In this document: positions 33,923 to 43,775 of the stretch, one piece after another
Position numbering within the stretch: the stretch's first letter is position 1
Layout: each line of letters starts with the position of its first letter
Assembly (NCBI GenBank): GCA_037178625.1
Contig: CM074149.1
Location: 868,001-932,000 of the forward strand
Origin: Skeletonema tropicum
Taxonomy: Eukaryota; Bacillariophyta; Thalassiosirophyceae; Thalassiosirales; Thalassiosiraceae
Direction of reading: 5' to 3'
Length of the DNA stretch: 64,000 nucleotides
Program-made: the position numbers and the translations under genes
The notes under the pieces: model-generated
Database searches by the model: none
What the model was told of the DNA's origin: nothing
What the model saw: only the letters and a program-made list of their open reading frames with translations

Positions 33923-35634
33923 GTTAGTCATCATCATCAAACAAGACATCACAAAGAAGATTTCTTCACATTTTGACATGAAGGGCCACAAGCGCAAGTT
34001 GTTTTTTGACTGCACATGCTTTGAAATTTCTGTTTCTGTTATATACTTACCATGTACCAAATCGCTCTGGTAGCTTGCTATGTACTAGCAAGCTTGGTGG
34101 AATAAGTAGTGCTAGCGAATGAGCATCGTTTTGCAAAGAAGAAGCTCGCTTCATTATTCTCTTGCTTCAGAGACATCGATCCGTGTACTTTGGGATTGCT
34201 ACGGATAATTCAACCTCATTCCACCACATGACATCCTTCTATGGGGTATATGAAGTGATGTGAGGCAGCTTATTACGGTGTGTAGTCTATGATGTAAGAG
34301 ACATAGCCCCATAACACAAAAATTCGATTATTTTGGAGAGCTAAATTTGACACCCAAATTTGCAAATATTAAAAGAGACAATCAATACGTGACACATAGA
34401 TCCGCGCAAACAATGCCTCTATATATGCGACGAGAGTAGTTGCTGTTCTATTCGTTATTAATAATCATCTCGTCATGCTATTGCAGAATATACGAGCGGA
34501 AATTCATGATCATGAGAGTCGATACGGATGTCATGCTTCGCTCACGGGATATATCACTGCTATGAAGACCAGAACAGGCACTCCAGCCTTTGCGAATCCA
34601 CCTTATATATCAATAGAAAGAGACTGTGTGCTGACTTGGGTGTATTACGTCTCAAGGGGGATGATATGCTCCATCTTCATGGTGATGACATGATATTGTG
34701 GCCACTTGCCAGCTCATTCTACATGATTACAGTGCAGGAACATGAATGAATAGCCCAAAATTTTATCAAATATCATTGCATATACACTGGTACATGAGTT
34801 CCGCATATATTTTACATCATGAGGCAGGGATTATCTGTAGTAAGCGACGATATAGGGGCAAAGATACCAAGGTTAGAGCCATTTTTGGTCTTGTGAGATC
34901 TGATGATGGATGGCGCCATTATTTTCATAACCGGTTGGTATCCTCGACAGAAGTCATATGCAATTCCAACGTATGGTGTGTAAATGTCCAATACCAGATG
35001 AGTGATTTTCTTGTAATTGTATCTATTGATATCTTCGACCATGGTGGTGCTATGAACATAATTCTTCCTATAAATCACTTCTAATACCCTTAGGTAGGCA
35101 TATAATCACTTGGTCGATGTTTTTTGGCAGCATAAAAAATTCAGAAAGTTATGAAATGCCCCCCTATTATCATCGATTTGTTCAGAGCCAAAAAAATTTA
35201 TGACAGCATGCCATTTGAGCGGATTGAGGCCTTCATTCCAAAGGAGAAAAGATGCAAATGCAATAAGAAGGATTGTATTTCCATCAGGTGTCGAGAGAAT
35301 TACGAGCAAATCAGGAGGGACGCTGAGTCGATGCTTTATCTCGGTTAGAAGGAAAATATGGAGTTGACGTGGCACCAGAGGCTTTTTGTGCATGAGAATC
35401 TGAATCTGAGTAATGAAGTCTAAAGGATGAGTGCAGTCAGCATGATCACTCTTCTATTTGGAAGAATAATTGCATCTGAATGACAGGATTGAAACTTGCA
35501 AATACAATTGCTTCTTTTTCCTTGAAAGGATGTAGTTTGAAAGCCATGAAGAGTGTGACAGCAGCGATAATGTACCACGCCCCCCCATCTAACGAGAAAT
35601 AGTAATATGAACTTATTTATAGGCTGCTATCATG
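33923..35634. other. Intergenic, one weak coding candidate
   Basis: AT-rich sequence. The only frame worth noting is 35151-35348; nothing else supported. Confidence 0.45.
35151..35348 (+). CDS. Short ORF with a CXC-like cysteine motif (possible fragment)
   Basis: 65 codons, protein-like composition, with RCKCNKKDCISIRCREN. The spacing CxCx4Cx4C equals the start of the tesmin/TSO1 CXC motif, which binds zinc and DNA in nuclear regulators. A real CXC domain is longer and usually doubled, so this is at most a fragment. No expression or splice evidence. Confidence 0.25.
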   Translation: MKCPPIIIDLFRAKKIYDSMPFERIEAFIPKEKRCKCNKKDCISIRCRENYEQIRRDAESMLYLG

Positions 35635-37032
35635 TCAGTTGTCTTCCGCCAAACCTAGCAACTTCCGTAGATACTCCTGCTTCTTTGTCTGACTCTTGCC
35701 AAGCTTATCCCACTCCCAATATGGTATTGATACAAGCTCTATCCCATCGATTGCTGGCACTTGCCTTCGCTTCAGAAGTGTGCTGCCCGTGGGGGACCTG
35801 CCTTTGCCAATAAAATGAGATGGACCGTCTACTTCAATGCCGACAGTATTTCCATTCGCCTCCACCAAGGCGTCCATGCGATAGCCACTGCCCATGAGTA
35901 CTTCTTCCTCTGTTTCGAGATCAAGTGATGTTAGTTGAGAGACTACATCGTCTTGGAGCTTTGATGCTCTCGGATCTTCAGAGATGAATGCTTCGTAGCT
36001 TCTATCGCAGAGATCTTGCGGTAAGCCAGCGTTTGACTTCTCCTTCGTTTGCCACAAATGCCATTGGTAAAGCTGAAAGAGAGAGAGATTTTCAATCATA
36101 AATCTATCCTTCTTTTCAGCGCACGTTTTGATAAATACATCATTGAAGAGTGTCGGAGCATCGACATCAGCTGCTGCATATGCCCATGCAATATTGGCAA
36201 GATTTTGATTGTTGCAGGAGTCAACCAATTTTGTAGCAGTTGACACAAATGATTCAAATGGCTGTTTGTCCGTGATGCCCATCGTTGCATAGGCCCACAG
36301 CAGATTGGCAATATCTTGGGAGTTGAATTCGTTTTTACATTCGATAGCAGCCTTGACAACTTTCTGAAACAGCCTTGGATGAGAGACTTGAGCAGTAGCG
36401 TGTGCCCATACTGTGTTTGCAAGTTCTTGTGGTTTGAATCGACCCAAACGATCAGTTTCAACAATGTGATTGGCCACCGTCTCAAACAGCCTTGGATGAT
36501 TGATGCCTGCAGTAGCATATGCCCATACTGTGTTGGCAAGATTCTGTGGGTTGAATCGATCCAAGTTGTCAGATTTGACAATGTGATTAGCCACCGTCCC
36601 GAACAGCTTTGGATGATTGATGCCTGCAGTAGCGTACGCCCACACTGTGTTGGAAAGTTCTTGTGGGCTGAATCGATCCAAGTTGTCAGATTCAACAATG
36701 TGATTGGCCACCGAATCGAACAGTTTTGGATGATTGATGCCTGCAGTAGCATATGCCCATACTGTGTTGGTAAGATTCTGTGGTTTGAATCGATCCAAGG
36801 AGCTCGTTTCAACAATATGATTGGCCACCTTTCCGAACAGTCTTGGATGATTGATGCCTGCAGTAGCATATGCCCATACTGTATTAGAAAGCGCTTGTGG
36901 GTCAAATCGATTCAAGCTGTCAGATTCTACAATGTGATTGGCCACCTTATTGAACAGCTTTGGATGATTGATGCCTGCAGTAGCGAATGCCCAAACTGTG
37001 TTGGCAAGATTCTGTGGGTTGAATCGGTCCAA
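35635..37032 (-). pseudogene. OPR-repeat/RAP-domain protein, 5'-truncated copy
   Basis: 465 codons without a proper start: the frame is closed by TAG immediately before ESDNLDRF. It contains six or so 39-residue repeats (NTVWAYATAGINHPxLF...HIVxxDxLDRFxPQxL; 117-nt period read between 36493 and 36961) and a C-terminal RAP domain (GIEVDGPSHFIGKGRSPTGS, then PYWEWDKLG and EYLRKLLGL). These helical-repeat/RAP proteins bind organelle RNAs. Compared with 37987-40344 the whole N-terminal half is absent. TTTATCATTGTAG just upstream could be a splice acceptor, but no matching first exon is seen before the S28 gene. Confidence 0.7.
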
Positions 37033-37470
37033 GTTGTCAGATTCTACAATGATAAATACAAAGTTAATCAGATTAGATATCTATGATACTAAATTGGTGG
37101 TGTCACTACCACAAGTGCACGGCTCATGATATAGTGGCGGCGGTGGCTGTCCTCTGAATGGGGGCACCTCTGCCTGGATGGTTCACATATTTTTTTTCGT
37201 GGCCACATGATTGAGGCATAACGGAGAGAGGCACCCTCCCTTTCAACCAAGAGCACACAACATCCAACATCAGAGAGGGACAGAAGAGGCAAATAGATGT
37301 GTACACCAGTGACGAATCAACAGGTCTTCTTTCACCTTATTCCTCTCTTTTTTAAGAGAGGGAAGTGCCGGTCAAAACCCTACCGCTGATTTTTTTTTGG
37401 CTGAGGTTCTACACACACTTGTCGACTCCATCATCTCTCTTTGTGTTGGTTGGTGGTTGGGAGCTCTCTC

Positions 37471-37817
37471 ATGAAAGATATGGTGTTGCACCCTCGTTGT
37501 GGTTACTACTCAATTTTATGTTGTGGCACTTTTCATTCATTTCATATCTTTTACTCACCTCTTTCTTTCCCCAACTCTATCACACTATATACCACAAACA
37601 CTAACAGGATCAACCAGTCAAACTCGCCAAGGTCAACAGAGTCCTAGGACGTACCGGAAACACCGGTAACGTCACCCAAGTCCGTGTCGAATTCATGGAT
37701 GCCGATGCCGGAACTGGAACTGGACGTTCCATTGTCAGGAATGTCAAGGGTCCTGTGAGGGAGGGGGATATTTTGTGTTTGTTGGAGTGGGAGAGGGAGG
37801 CTAGACGTTTGAGGTAA
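37471..37817 (+). CDS. RPS28: 40S ribosomal protein S28 (eS28)
   Basis: Exon 1 is only 12 nt (MKDM, 37471-37482); a 125-bp GT-AG intron and exon 2 (37608-37817) follow, giving 73 residues against about 69 usual. [37 protein letters not shown] and [12 protein letters not shown] match S28e along its length; a short DAGTGTG insertion accounts for the extra residues. S28 is in the head of the small ribosomal subunit at the mRNA exit. Exon 1 is the least certain part; an alternative start is the second ATG at 37480. It sits between two OPR/RAP genes on the other strand. Confidence 0.88.
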
Positions 37818-37986
37818 ATTTAAGTTACTATATAGAATTAATTGATATATAATGGTAATGAAAGATATTATATTAGTGGAGTGTTAGATTGTAGTGAGAT
37901 GAATGGTTGGTTGTTGTTCGGAGATTAGTGACAGACTGTCACAATCCCCTTCAAACTTTGATGTGCAGATTTCGTTTGCTATAACA

Positions 37987-40344
37987 TCAGTTGTCTTTCA
38001 CCAAACCCAACAACTTCCGAAGATACTCGAGTTTCTTTGTCTGACTCTTACCAAGCCTATTCCAATCCCAATATGGTATTGATACAAGCTCTATCCCATC
38101 GATTGCTGGAACTTGCCTCCTCTTCAAAATTGTGCTGCCCGTGGGGGACCTGCCTTTGCCAATGAAATGAGATGGACCATCTACTTCAACGCCGATAGTC
38201 TTTCCATTCACCTCTACGATTGCATCTATGCGATAGCCACTGTCCATGAGTACTTCTTCCTCTGGTTCGAGATCAAGTGATGTTAGTTGAGAGACTACAT
38301 CGTCTTGGAGCTTTGATATTGTCGGATCTTCAGAGATGAATGCTTCGTACCAGCTATCACAGAGATCTTGTGGCGGCCCAGCACTTGACTTCTCCTTCGT
38401 TTGCCACAAATGCCACTGATATAGCTGCCTAAGTGCTTCAGCCACAAATCCGTCTCTCTTAACGACACACTTATTGATAAATACATCATTGAAGAATGTA
38501 GGAGCATCAACATCAGCTACTGTGTACGCCCACGCAACATTAGCAACATCTTGATTGTTGCAGGAGTCTACCAATTTTGCCGCGGTGGGAACAAATGATG
38601 AGAATAGCTGCTTGTCCGTGGTGCCCATCGTCGAATATGCCCACAGCAGATTGGCGACGTTTTGAGAGTTGAATTTTTCTCTACGATGGATAGCAGCCTT
38701 GGCAACTTTCTGAAACAGCTTGGAATGAGAGACTTGAGCAGTAGCGTATGCCCATACTGTGTTGGTAAGATTTTGCGGGCTGAATCGATCCAAGCTGTCA
38801 GATTGAACAATGTGATTGGCCATTTTGTCGAAAAGTCTTGGATGATTGATGCCTGCAGTAGCATATGCCCACACTGTGTTGGCAAGATTCTGTGGGCCGA
38901 ATCGATCCAAGCTGTCAGATTGAACAATGTGATTGGCAACTTTCTGAAACAATTTCGGATAAGAGACTTGAGCATTAGCATACGACCACACTGTGTTGGA
39001 AAGTTCTTGTGGCTTGAATCGATCCAAGTGGTCAGATTGAACAATATGATTAGCCACCGCCTCGAACAGCTTTGGATGATTAATGCCTGCAGTGGCGTAC
39101 GCCCACACTGTGTTGGAAACGTCTTGCGGTTTGAATCGATTGATGATGTCAGATTGAACAATATGACTGGCCACCTTCTCGAACAGCCTTGGATGATTGA
39201 TGCCTGCAGTAGCGTATGCCCATACTGTGTTGGAAAGTGCTTGTGGTTTGAATCGATCCAAGCTGTCAGATTGAACAATGTGATTGGCCATTTTCTCAAA
39301 CAGCCTTGGATGATTGATACCTGCAGTAGCGTATGCCCACACTGTGTTGGAAAAATCTTGTGGGCCGAATTCTTTCAAATGTTTCGATGCAACAATTTCA
39401 TCTCCCATCGCCTCAAACAGGGCACCATGCGGTTTGTTCACTGTTGCATATGCCCAAACCATATTGGAAATATCTTGCTCATTGAAATCTTTTCCTATGT
39501 CTACTGCTTCTGTCGCAATATGATCAAACAGATCGCTCCCATCATCGAACTTCGGCACATATCCAATCAGAGCATATGCGTACGCTAGATTTGAGAGATG
39601 CCGAGCATCAAATTGATCTAGCCTGTCCATCGAGGCATTAGCTAAGAATTTGAACAAATCTATATTGGGCTTCGTGTTCTCGTCGAGCAATAGTCTTCGC
39701 AATATTAGTCGAGAACTATCCTCCCCCCGCCTCTTGCGTTGCTGGAGTAACATCTTGACGATTTTTGCCATGCCAAGAGTTGTTTCTGCAAGCTCCCTCA
39801 TGTTGCACTCCTCAATTCCATCTGTAGTATTATCAAATATCGTGTACAGCATGTATTCCATATCTTCAAACGAAATCTCTCCCACATTAGATGGTTTGCC
39901 TCGTTGCCTCGGTTGACGTTTAGTCATCAATAGTGCGATGCGCGCCCAAAGAGCACTGATATTTCTTCGACTCATGTCATCGAGATGCTCATAAGCTGTT
40001 AAAACTACTTCCTCAACTGAATGCAAATCTTTCATCATTGGAACTCTTGGACGATTATAGTGCCTTGTAGAAAAGGCATTGCTCGAGATCGATAAAGGAT
40101 TTACTAATGCTAATGTATTGTTGGATCTGATATCACCATATCTTGGACCGTATCTTGTGATTGATGGATGGCTGTTACTTGAAGGGCGCAGTAGTAATTT
40201 ATCAGAAGCAGCATACGATACTGCACTTCCAAAGCACCTCAAAGTTGACAATTGATGGTATTGATTGCCAACTGATGTACGAGGATAGTGTCCACGCAGC
40301 AGCAGCCATCGCTGTGTTGAGAGCACTGCTTGATGTCTCCGCAT
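37987..40344 (-). CDS. OPR-repeat/RAP-domain protein, probably mitochondrial
   Basis: 785 residues, intronless. The N-terminus (MRRHQAVLSTQRWLLLRGHY) is rich in Arg and Ser with no acids, as in mitochondrial presequences, and has no signal peptide, which argues against the plastid. From about residue 250 run nine or ten helical repeats of 39 residues (NTVWAYATAGINHPRLF...HIVQSDxLDRFxPQ), close to the OPR/FASTK-type repeats. The C-terminal ~90 residues are a RAP domain (GVEVDGPSHFIGKGRSPTGS; PYWDWNRLG). Such proteins bind specific organellar transcripts and help their processing or translation; the target here is unknown. The middle repeats are much alike at the DNA level, pointing to recent repeat expansion. 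Confidence 0.88.
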   Translation of the reverse strand: MRRHQAVLSTQRWLLLRGHYPRTSVGNQYHQLSTLRCFGSAVSYAASDKLLLRPSSNSHPSITRYGPRYGDIRSNNTLALVNPLSISSNAFSTRHYNRPRVPMMKDLHSVEEVVLTAYEHLDDMSRRNISALWARIALLMTKRQPRQRGKPSNVGEISFEDMEYMLYTIFDNTTDGIEECNMRELAETTLGMAKIVKMLLQQRKRRGEDSSRLILRRLLLDENTKPNIDLFKFLANASMDRLDQFDARHLSNLAYAYALIGYVPKFDDGSDLFDHIATEAVDIGKDFNEQDISNMVWAYATVNKPHGALFEAMGDEIVASKHLKEFGPQDFSNTVWAYATAGINHPRLFEKMANHIVQSDSLDRFKPQALSNTVWAYATAGINHPRLFEKVASHIVQSDIINRFKPQDVSNTVWAYATAGINHPKLFEAVANHIVQSDHLDRFKPQELSNTVWSYANAQVSYPKLFQKVANHIVQSDSLDRFGPQNLANTVWAYATAGINHPRLFDKMANHIVQSDSLDRFSPQNLTNTVWAYATAQVSHSKLFQKVAKAAIHRREKFNSQNVANLLWAYSTMGTTDKQLFSSFVPTAAKLVDSCNNQDVANVAWAYTVADVDAPTFFNDVFINKCVVKRDGFVAEALRQLYQWHLWQTKEKSSAGPPQDLCDSWYEAFISEDPTISKLQDDVVSQLTSLDLEPEEEVLMDSGYRIDAIVEVNGKTIGVEVDGPSHFIGKGRSPTGSTILKRRQVPAIDGIELVSIPYWDWNRLGKSQTKKLEYLRKLLGLVKDN

Positions 40345-40576
40345 AATATTATTTAGACCTCTTCCTTTCAGGTTGATGAATGTTATGATCCGGCTACTTA
40401 TTAGCTGTTGTTACAAACAATTCACTCTCTCAGATCTATGAAGCGTTAGAGGCAGATATCGTGTCTTCAGCGTCAGTGTTCCTACCAAGGAGCGAGCCAT
40501 TATCAATTATCAATAATTAATTATCGATCAATTCAATTACTCCAATTTTTTCATTCATTTTGGCTTTTGGCTTCGC

Positions 40577-41346
40577 CAAGGGTAAATAAATAGGGTATGT
40601 CACACAGAGTGTGACGCTTACCGTCTCGTGGTCAAACTCAAACTGTGACACGAGGCCATTTCTACGTATTCCTACGTTGTACCTAATACTGTCCACCGTT
40701 GTCCACCGAACACATACAATTTCCCTAAGTAACAGTGCCGATACGACGTTTGATTACCTATGGTTGAGTCTCGCTTGCTTCATCGTTTCCCGTCATTGAA
40801 AGCTCGAACTGATCATTCACCGCTCAAAGCAACGGCAACCATGGTCGACGTTGCCGCCGCTGAATTAGACCAAGTTAATAGCCATATTATCCGCCTATCG
40901 GTGGATGATTGTTACTATGGATTATTATGTTGATGTTATCGTACGTAGATCCACCAGAAACGCTCCTTGGGATGTTCAATGAGCCCTATTCAATGGCCGG
41001 CGCTCGCCGGACGTCACCGTCTAATATTGCCTCCATGCTGCCTTCCCTCGGCGGATTTGCCTGCGGCGAGAGCTTCAACATTAACATAATAATCCATAAT
41101 AACGGTCAGCCACCGATCGGACGATAGTACGGCTATTAACTTGGTCTATTTCAACGGCGGCAAAGGTGATCATGGTTGCCGTGCCTTGAGCGGCGTGGTT
41201 GGTGCTGATCATCCTGTTGACCGGCACTGACTTTCGCATCTGAGTTTGACCACGAGACGGTAAATCCTCTTTATTTTTTTACGTGTTGTCGTCGCGGTGG
41301 AGATTTCCCGCCAAAATTTGAGTCATACCCTATTTATTTACCCTTG
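40577..41346. mobile_element. 770-bp foldback hAT-type element with 8-bp target duplication
   Basis: Ends CAAGGGTAAATAAATAGGGT in inverse orientation, flanked by GGCTTCGC on both sides (40569-40576 and 41347-41354). Much of the interior is also inverted: TTACCGTCTCGTGGTCAAAC at 40619 pairs with its complement near 41245, and GACCAAGTTAATAGCC near 40870 with GGCTATTAACTTGGTC near 41131. The two halves could fold into one long hairpin. No coding sequence. The 8-bp duplication points to a hAT-superfamily transposase. Confidence 0.9.
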
Positions 41347-41777
41347 GGCTTCGCTCGGTGAACGCAGCTTCATTCTATTCTGGAAACACAAAATTTTGAG
41401 TCGCGGCAAAAAAATTTGTACGGCGATCTTCGTGCTTTGGAAGTGATGGCTCGTGACTCGATTTTTTAAAAGGTCCTCAAAAAATGGGGTCAATTTACCA
41501 GTACGTTTAGTACGACAAACAACTACATACTACTGGCGGGAACTAAATCGTACCGGAAATAAATCGTACCACGGAGAAATCTCCACACAAATCACTAACA
41601 AAACACAAAAACGACGCATTCTACACCCTAATATCATGGTTCTGAGCCTCCATGTCTCACAGGTAGACTTGGCCCGCACGAGATTGAGCCTTGTCACACC
41701 TGTCTTTTCTCCTCCTCTTTCTTCCGGCTTCTCGCATCGCTCTGGTCGTTAGGGACAGACAGAGTGGATGTTGAGAG

Positions 41778-41991
41778 TAGGCGTATCGGGATAGTGGGCG
41801 CTTTTCATACCCTCTTGTGGGCGGTGCCCACGTGGGGCCCACATCTGCAGAAAATCAGGTGAAAATGAGCTAAAATGCGGGCAAAATCCCCGAATATCGA
41901 CTCAAAATCAACCAAAATTTCCCGTCAAGCCTCCTGTCAAATAAGTCCCTCATGTGGGCAAGCCCACGCGCCCACTATCCCGATACGCCTA
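41778..41991. mobile_element. 214-bp hAT-type MITE nested in the 1.77-kb element
   Basis: Ends TAGGCGTATCGGGATAGTGG (continuing GCGC) in inverse orientation, flanked by the perfect 8-bp duplication GTTGAGAG (41770-41777 and 41992-41999). The interior is rich in GTGGGC/GCCCAC palindromes. It inserted after the outer element. Confidence 0.92.
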
Positions 41992-42135
41992 GTTGAGAGA
42001 GAGAGAACAGCCATGGACATTGTTCATCAAGCACCAATATCGTGTAGAACAATCCTATAGCTGTTTCATCTTTTTTATTGCTACCATGTCGGTCCGTACC
42101 AGCAGTAGTCATTTAAAAGTCAGCATAGTAAATCT

Positions 42136-42380
42136 GGCCTCTATCAGCCAACCCCTATCGGTCTATACGGCCCCAATATCTCGGCAGTCTGCCACAATCG
42201 GCCTCTATCAGCCAACTATCGGTCTATACGGCCCCAATATCTTGGCAGTCTGCCAATGGCCTCTATCAGCCAAACCCTATCGGTCTATACGACCCCAATA
42301 TCTTGGCAGTCTGCCAATGGCCTCTATCAGCCAAACCCTATCGGTCTATACGGCCACAATATCTCGGCAGTCTGCCACTG
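42136..42380 (+). repeat. Minisatellite, about 61-bp unit, four copies
   Basis: GGCCTCTATCAGCCAA starts units at 42136, 42200, 42258 and 42319; each contains TATCGGTCTATACGGCC and ATCT(C/T)GGCAGTCTGCCA. Degenerate half-units continue to about 42500. Confidence 0.85.
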
Positions 42381-43296
42381 GTATCATCGGTCCATGCGGC
42401 CCCAAAAAATCGGCACGATACCTGCCATATCTCGATCAGCCTGGTCAGGCTTTCTTCTCGGCATGATATCTGCCAATTCTCTATCGGTCCGTGTGGCCAG
42501 CTATTTCTGACCTTTCGGTCCTTTTTTAATTCGTCGGGGGGACCGCAGCGACCTTAGGGGTTGGTGGCGCCCAGAATAAATATCAAGGGGGATTTTTTGG
42601 CTTCTAAAATCACGGTCATATGATTCATCTCGAATATTTCTCACCTCTTATTTTCTATCAACTCTTCATCGGCTAAATTTTATTTCTTCAGCCATTTCTG
42701 CTATCGGAACGGGAGGTTCCCTCACGGCCTCCAGAGACACATTGTCAACCCCTGCCTTCAATAAAGCAGTTCTCCGCCAGTTCGGAGGGACGGATAAGGG
42801 GCGCCTCGCCACCATGACTGATTATTCATTGATTTGCTTTGTGGCATCTCCTTGATCACTATGTTATCCGACGGTTCGTTCGAATTAACCGCAGGAAAAA
42901 ACGCCTATCCCAAATAATCGACCATAATATGATAGTATAGACAAGTAGCTTTCGATAGAACCACTGGTCAACGTTGTATGTAGTATACTCGCATAGCGCA
43001 GCAGCAGCACAGGCATGCAGATATGCCGTCTTATGCCGTAGACATGCGTCATTCTAGATCGAAATAGCAGTTATTGGTCCCAAATTTGTCGATAGGTGCT
43101 CCATCTCGACGAACTATAGTCTCTTCTGCATCATATAATGTATATATACTGTTTGGGATTCTATTTTTAGACCGCTCTATGTATTTTCGTCGAGTAGCAT
43201 GGCCGAATTTATGACTCTTTTCATGTTGTTAGTGTTTTGTGCGTAAAATTTGATAAATCGTACCGCGGCGAGGTACGATTTAGTTCCCGCCAGTAG

Positions 43297-43775
43297 CATA
43301 AGTAGCGTACCTACATCATTTCTATCCGACACTCCGATTGTCGGTTCCCCCCGCAACTGGTATTCAACGTCATCGCGTCACAAATGATCCACTTTCTCAA
43401 AGAACCAGCACGTGCGGTATTTATCTACCATATCCGGCACTCCACCAACACCGGTGTCATCCCACAAACCCATCCTCAATCAGCCGTCTTCAACTTCCCG
43501 GCATTTCCTCGGCAACACTGCTCGGCAACTTCACAAAAATCTTTCGGAAGGGCATTTGGATCTTTACTTTTTTTCGACGCCGGCCTTCTTCCACCGCAAA
43601 TTCAGGCGTGTGCGATCTTTTGTACGCTACTACTTATTGTACTTCCGCGTAACGATCTTTCTCTGTGCAGTTTCAAACGCATCAACGTTGCCCATTCATT
43701 GGAAAAACGAACCCTACTACTACACTCTCACAGTGTACACTCATTAACTACCACTGAATAATAATAACATTCATC
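43297..43775. other. 5' flank of glutamine synthetase, no other gene seen
   Basis: Between the TIR element and the GSIII start codon. It should contain the promoter and leader; no clear TATA box or known site could be fixed. Confidence 0.5.

Larger units (their letters stand above)
41530..43296. mobile_element. 1.77-kb non-autonomous TIR element with 4-bp target duplication
   Basis: Ends CTACTGGCGGGAACTAAATC in inverse orientation (continuing GTACC), flanked by CATA (41526-41529 and 43297-43300). No transposase-like frame. It holds a nested MITE (41778-41991) and a 61-bp minisatellite (42136-42380). A second GGTACGATTT/AAATCGTACC motif next to each end makes the termini a double repeat. Confidence 0.88.

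Noticed and set aside
37089..37292. Minus-strand frame just upstream of the truncated OPR/RAP copy, as its missing first exon
   Set aside because: No similarity to the N-terminal half of the complete OPR/RAP gene, and it overlaps the expected S28 promoter.
36316..39588. Plus-strand open frames (256 and 308 codons) across the OPR/RAP genes
   Set aside because: Antisense shadows produced by the 117-nt repeat; CSSxCPYCVGK-type repeats are the complement of the OPR repeat.
40909..41127. Short open frame in the foldback element
   Set aside because: Lies in the palindrome loop and arms; no coding motif.
41453..41752. 99-codon plus-strand frame
   Set aside because: Crosses the left end of the TIR element at 41530, so it cannot be an old host gene.
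42136..42500. Regular repeats resembling a CRISPR array
   Set aside because: Units are contiguous 61-bp tandem copies with no unique spacers, in a eukaryotic transposon.
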